9,100 nucleotides of DNA from JBBRGG01 sp038240875 (GTDB lineage: Bacteria > Planctomycetota > Phycisphaerae > Phycisphaerales > UBA1924): positions 1 to 9,100 of the forward strand of contig JBBRGG010000146.1 of the NCBI GenBank assembly GCA_038240875.1, read 5' to 3'. This document shows, piece after piece, positions 7,138 to 9,100 of this stretch. A program made the position numbers and the translations under genes. Position 1 is the first letter of the stretch; every line of letters begins with the position of its first letter. A model generated the notes under the pieces. The model did not search any database. It saw nothing but the letters and a program-made list of their open reading frames with translations, and was not told the origin of the DNA.

Positions 7138-7196
7138 ATTCTTTTCTTTATCTCCTCTTTCCTTTCATTCATTCAACATCGTGGCATATTTAAGGC

Positions 7197-8333
7197 ATGC
7201 ACACGCAGCTTCTTTTATTACTCCGTTCATACCTTGCTCATGTCGCCATCATCGGCTTCATCTGCGCATCAAACGCCGCCCACTCACAACCTTTGGTGGG
7301 CCTTCTGGTGGGCCCGACCCCTCAGGCATCGAGTTTGTCAATATCGGAGCCGTCGGCAACTCGCCGTGGCAAGGCAACGGCAGCGAAGGAGACCGCTTTA
7401 TTGGTCGCGAGTGCGTTGATTACATCTACAACATCGGCAAGTATGAAGTTACCACCGCGTAATGGGTCTAGTTCTTTAACGCGGCGTACGACCGGTCCAT
7501 AAACGATCGGCTGCCACACTTGCGCGTGCCTCAGTTTTGGGGCGCGTCGGGGACCACGCCAACGCGCCCGGCGGGCAACGCTGGACTGTGCCCGCTGGAA
7601 ACGCGATGCGCCCGGTGGGCGATATCTCGTGCCGCGTGGCGGCGATGTACTGCAACTGGCTGCACAACGACAAACGCACCGACCGTGCCGCATTTCTTAA
7701 GGAAGCCTAAGACGTGAGCACCTTTGGGTACCTTGGTCAAAGCAGTATTTTCACTGACCAGCGAACGCACACTGCAGCGTGCGATATTGGATCCCAACTC
7801 AGGATGAATGGATCAAGGCCGCCCGCTACGACCTCAACAAAGTAAACCTCGACGGCACCACCGGCGGCTGGTGGAAATACAGCATCATCAGCGACACGCA
7901 ACCCGCATACGGACCCCCCGGGGTCAATGTCAATGCGATAGGCTTTGCGGGTCCAAATCCTGAAGGACCACGAGCGCAAGCAAACGCCGCGTGGAACTAG
8001 TCTAACTTCCCAGGCTCAAACTCAATTATAGTGTCACTTGGTGCGTGCCTCAACGTCACAAGCCCGTGGGGTTTGTACGACTCCGCAGGGGGGACTCGCG
8101 AGTGGACAGAAGGAGCTAACTTACTGGGAATTGCTCGAATTGCAGACGGATCATTTTGAGGCAATGACACCGAAGGACTCGACCAAGTGAGTTATGCTGC
8201 GAGCAACTTTCCAAGTTACTCTGCCTTGAATTATGGCTTTTGAATCGCTGCTGCCATACCAGCCCCAAGCACCGTTCCTCGCTTTACTCTCCTCGCACTT
8301 GTGCACGTGCGAAGGCGAAGAGATCGCGCGTGA
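7197..8333 (+). pseudogene. Decayed SUMF1-domain PEP-CTERM-like gene, right copy (complete length)
   Basis: The start is the ATG at 7197, giving a signal peptide (MHTQLLLLLRSYLAH to NAAHSQ). A one-base deletion in the Gly/Pro/Ser linker shifts the frame. The body then reads PSGIEFVNIGAVGNSPWQG and VDYIYNIGKYEVTTA, followed by TAA (7460-7462) and TAG (7469-7471) where the left copy has Gln codons. After another shift come GNAMRPVGDIS and AAMYCNWLHNDKRTDRAAF, a TAA at 7708-7710 and DVSTFG. A third shift near 7777 gives RYWIPTQDEWIKAARYDLNK, GGWWKY, SPWGLYDSAGGTREWTEG and DTEGLDQVSYAASNFPS, with stops at 7998, 8157 and 8241. The end reads I-A-A-A-IPAPSTVP, a hydrophobic run and VRRRRDRA before TGA at 8331-8333. 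Together these are SUMF1 landmarks plus a PEP-CTERM-like sorting tail (motif, short membrane segment, Arg cluster). It meets ispE tail to tail, nine bases apart. Confidence 0.88.
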
Positions 8334-8342
8334 CTGCTCGTT

Positions 8343-9100
8343 TTACGCCAACACGTCGCACGAGATCACAACGGCTTTGGCGTCGTTGGCCAATGACCAA
8401 GCGGCGACCGCGGCAAGGCATTTTTCGCGAGCCTTGGCAAAGCGTGCGTCGTCGATGCGCTTGCGTTCAAGTTCGGCGCCGGTGCCTAGCGATCGGCCAC
8501 GCTTTGGAGCGATTTCAGAGCCTTCGGGCCAGACAAAGATGCAGCTGCCGCTTCCTGTGACGTGAGCGCCTTGACGCGCCATCGACGCGACGGCGGTTGC
8601 GAGCGCGCCCAACTTTGGCTCGATGTCGAAGGCGGGCTTTGACAAGTCATTAAAGAAGTGGTCTTCACGCGGGCCTTGTTCGAGGGCGCGAAGGTGGCGT
8701 TGGCGAATCATCTCCGCTTTGGGTTCGAGGCTAGGTTCGCGCTGGCCTTGCGTGCGTTTGCGGTCGTTGGCGGAGTCGAGCAACCTTTTGTCGAACGAGT
8801 CGTACACGGGTTTGGTCGCGCACGAGATCGAAGAGATGATGAGCAAGACGCGGCCTTCGATGCCTTGGACGCGGGTGATGGAGTCGCCAAAGGCTTCGAC
8901 GAGTGCCTGGCGAGGCCAATCGCAAGCGGTTTGGGTAGTTGCATCAGGATCAATATCAGCAAAGAACGCAACATCAGACCCGATCGAGAGCGCGATCGTG
9001 CGAAAGGCGTCGTCGTTGATCGCTGCAAGTTCAGCGGCGAAGAGTTCGCGAAGAGCGACGAGTGTGCCACCGGCGTTGGAGGAGCCGCCACCAAGGCCAG
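8343..9100 (-). CDS. ispE: 4-diphosphocytidyl-2-C-methyl-D-erythritol kinase (5'-partial)
   Basis: IspE phosphorylates CDP-methylerythritol with ATP in the non-mevalonate (MEP) isoprenoid pathway. The frame is open to the right edge, so about 251 C-terminal codons are present and the N terminus is outside. The visible part begins in the GHMP-kinase ATP-binding loop, G-L-G-G-G-S-S-N-A-G. GSDVAFF, a segment characteristic of IspE, follows about 33 residues later. CATKPVYDSFD matches the region after the second half begins, and VTGSGSCIFV is the third GHMP motif. Other GHMP kinases share the glycine loops, but GSDVxFF favours IspE. The sequence between GSDVAFF and CATKPVY lacks the usual G-x-G-E spacing and is somewhat divergent. 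The stop at 8345-8343 lies nine bases from the end of the convergent pseudogene. No frameshift was seen. Confidence 0.9.
   Translation of the reverse strand, partial: GLGGGSSNAGGTLVALRELFAAELAAINDDAFRTIALSIGSDVAFFADIDPDATTQTACDWPRQALVEAFGDSITRVQGIEGRVLLIISSISCATKPVYDSFDKRLLDSANDRKRTQGQREPSLEPKAEMIRQRHLRALEQGPREDHFFNDLSKPAFDIEPKLGALATAVASMARQGAHVTGSGSCIFVWPEGSEIAPKRGRSLGTGAELERKRIDDARFAKAREKCLAAVAAWSLANDAKAVVISCDVLA

Larger units (their letters stand above)
6890..7196. other. Divergent intergenic region, permease versus SUMF1 pseudogene
   Basis: This stretch of about 307 bases separates the two divergent starts. Its part from 7030 to 7196 is the duplicated pseudogene leader: shared boundary, 23-bp inverted repeat, repeat tract and pyrimidine-rich run to the ATG at 7197. 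Its part from 6890 to 7029 is unique and GC-rich. On the minus strand that part stays open as an upstream extension of the permease frame, but the predicted peptide is low-complexity. The promoter for the permease must lie here if the gene is expressed from its own start; I cannot assign boxes. Confidence 0.6.

Noticed and set aside
304..8243. Programmed recoding or an alternative genetic code explaining the in-frame stops
   Set aside because: TAA, TAG and TGA all occur, at different positions in the two copies and together with frameshifts. The neighbouring intact genes use all three codons normally as absent or terminal.
7197..8333. A diversity-generating retroelement target, since SUMF1/C-type-lectin folds are common variable proteins
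   Set aside because: There is no reverse transcriptase, accessory protein or template repeat in the window. Differences between the copies are stops, indels and ordinary substitutions, not adenine-biased changes in a terminal variable region.

Overview
The window looks like a chromosomal stretch of a moderately GC-rich bacterium, most likely a planctomycete of the Phycisphaerae type. This is inferred from the CysS variant (HIGN signature plus an NITDVGH segment), the two-half ABC-2 permease, and SUMF1-fold proteins with a PEP-CTERM-like tail. No rRNA or tRNA is present to confirm the lineage.

The centre (961-6889, all on the minus strand) is an intact housekeeping block. In transcription order it holds an ABC-2 membrane permease with two homologous halves, the 16S rRNA-maturation endoribonuclease YbeY, a DUF21/CBS/CorC-HlyC membrane protein, and cysteinyl-tRNA synthetase. 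A hairpin just after ybeY and a strong Shine-Dalgarno before the CBS gene's GTG start suggest two transcription units: permease-ybeY and CBS protein-cysS. The right edge (8343-9100, minus) holds most of ispE, an isoprenoid-precursor kinase whose N terminus lies outside the window.

The block is flanked by two decayed copies of one gene in opposite orientation: 765 to the left edge (minus) and 7197-8333 (plus). The ancestral product had a signal peptide, a Gly/Pro/Ser linker, a SUMF1 (formylglycine-generating-enzyme-like) domain and a PEP-CTERM-like tail. Both copies carry premature stops and frameshifts, mostly at different positions, so they died separately. Their 5' leaders (766-918 and 7030-7196) are strikingly similar. 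Each begins with a perfect 23-bp inverted repeat and carries a copy-specific tandem repeat. The pair forms a broken inverted repeat about 6.1 kb apart around the housekeeping genes.

I found no CRISPR array, transposase, integrase, reverse transcriptase, tRNA or rRNA. The most notable signal is the inverted pair of dead SUMF1/PEP-CTERM cassettes with their conserved, palindrome-headed leader. I see no convincing new enzymatic system.
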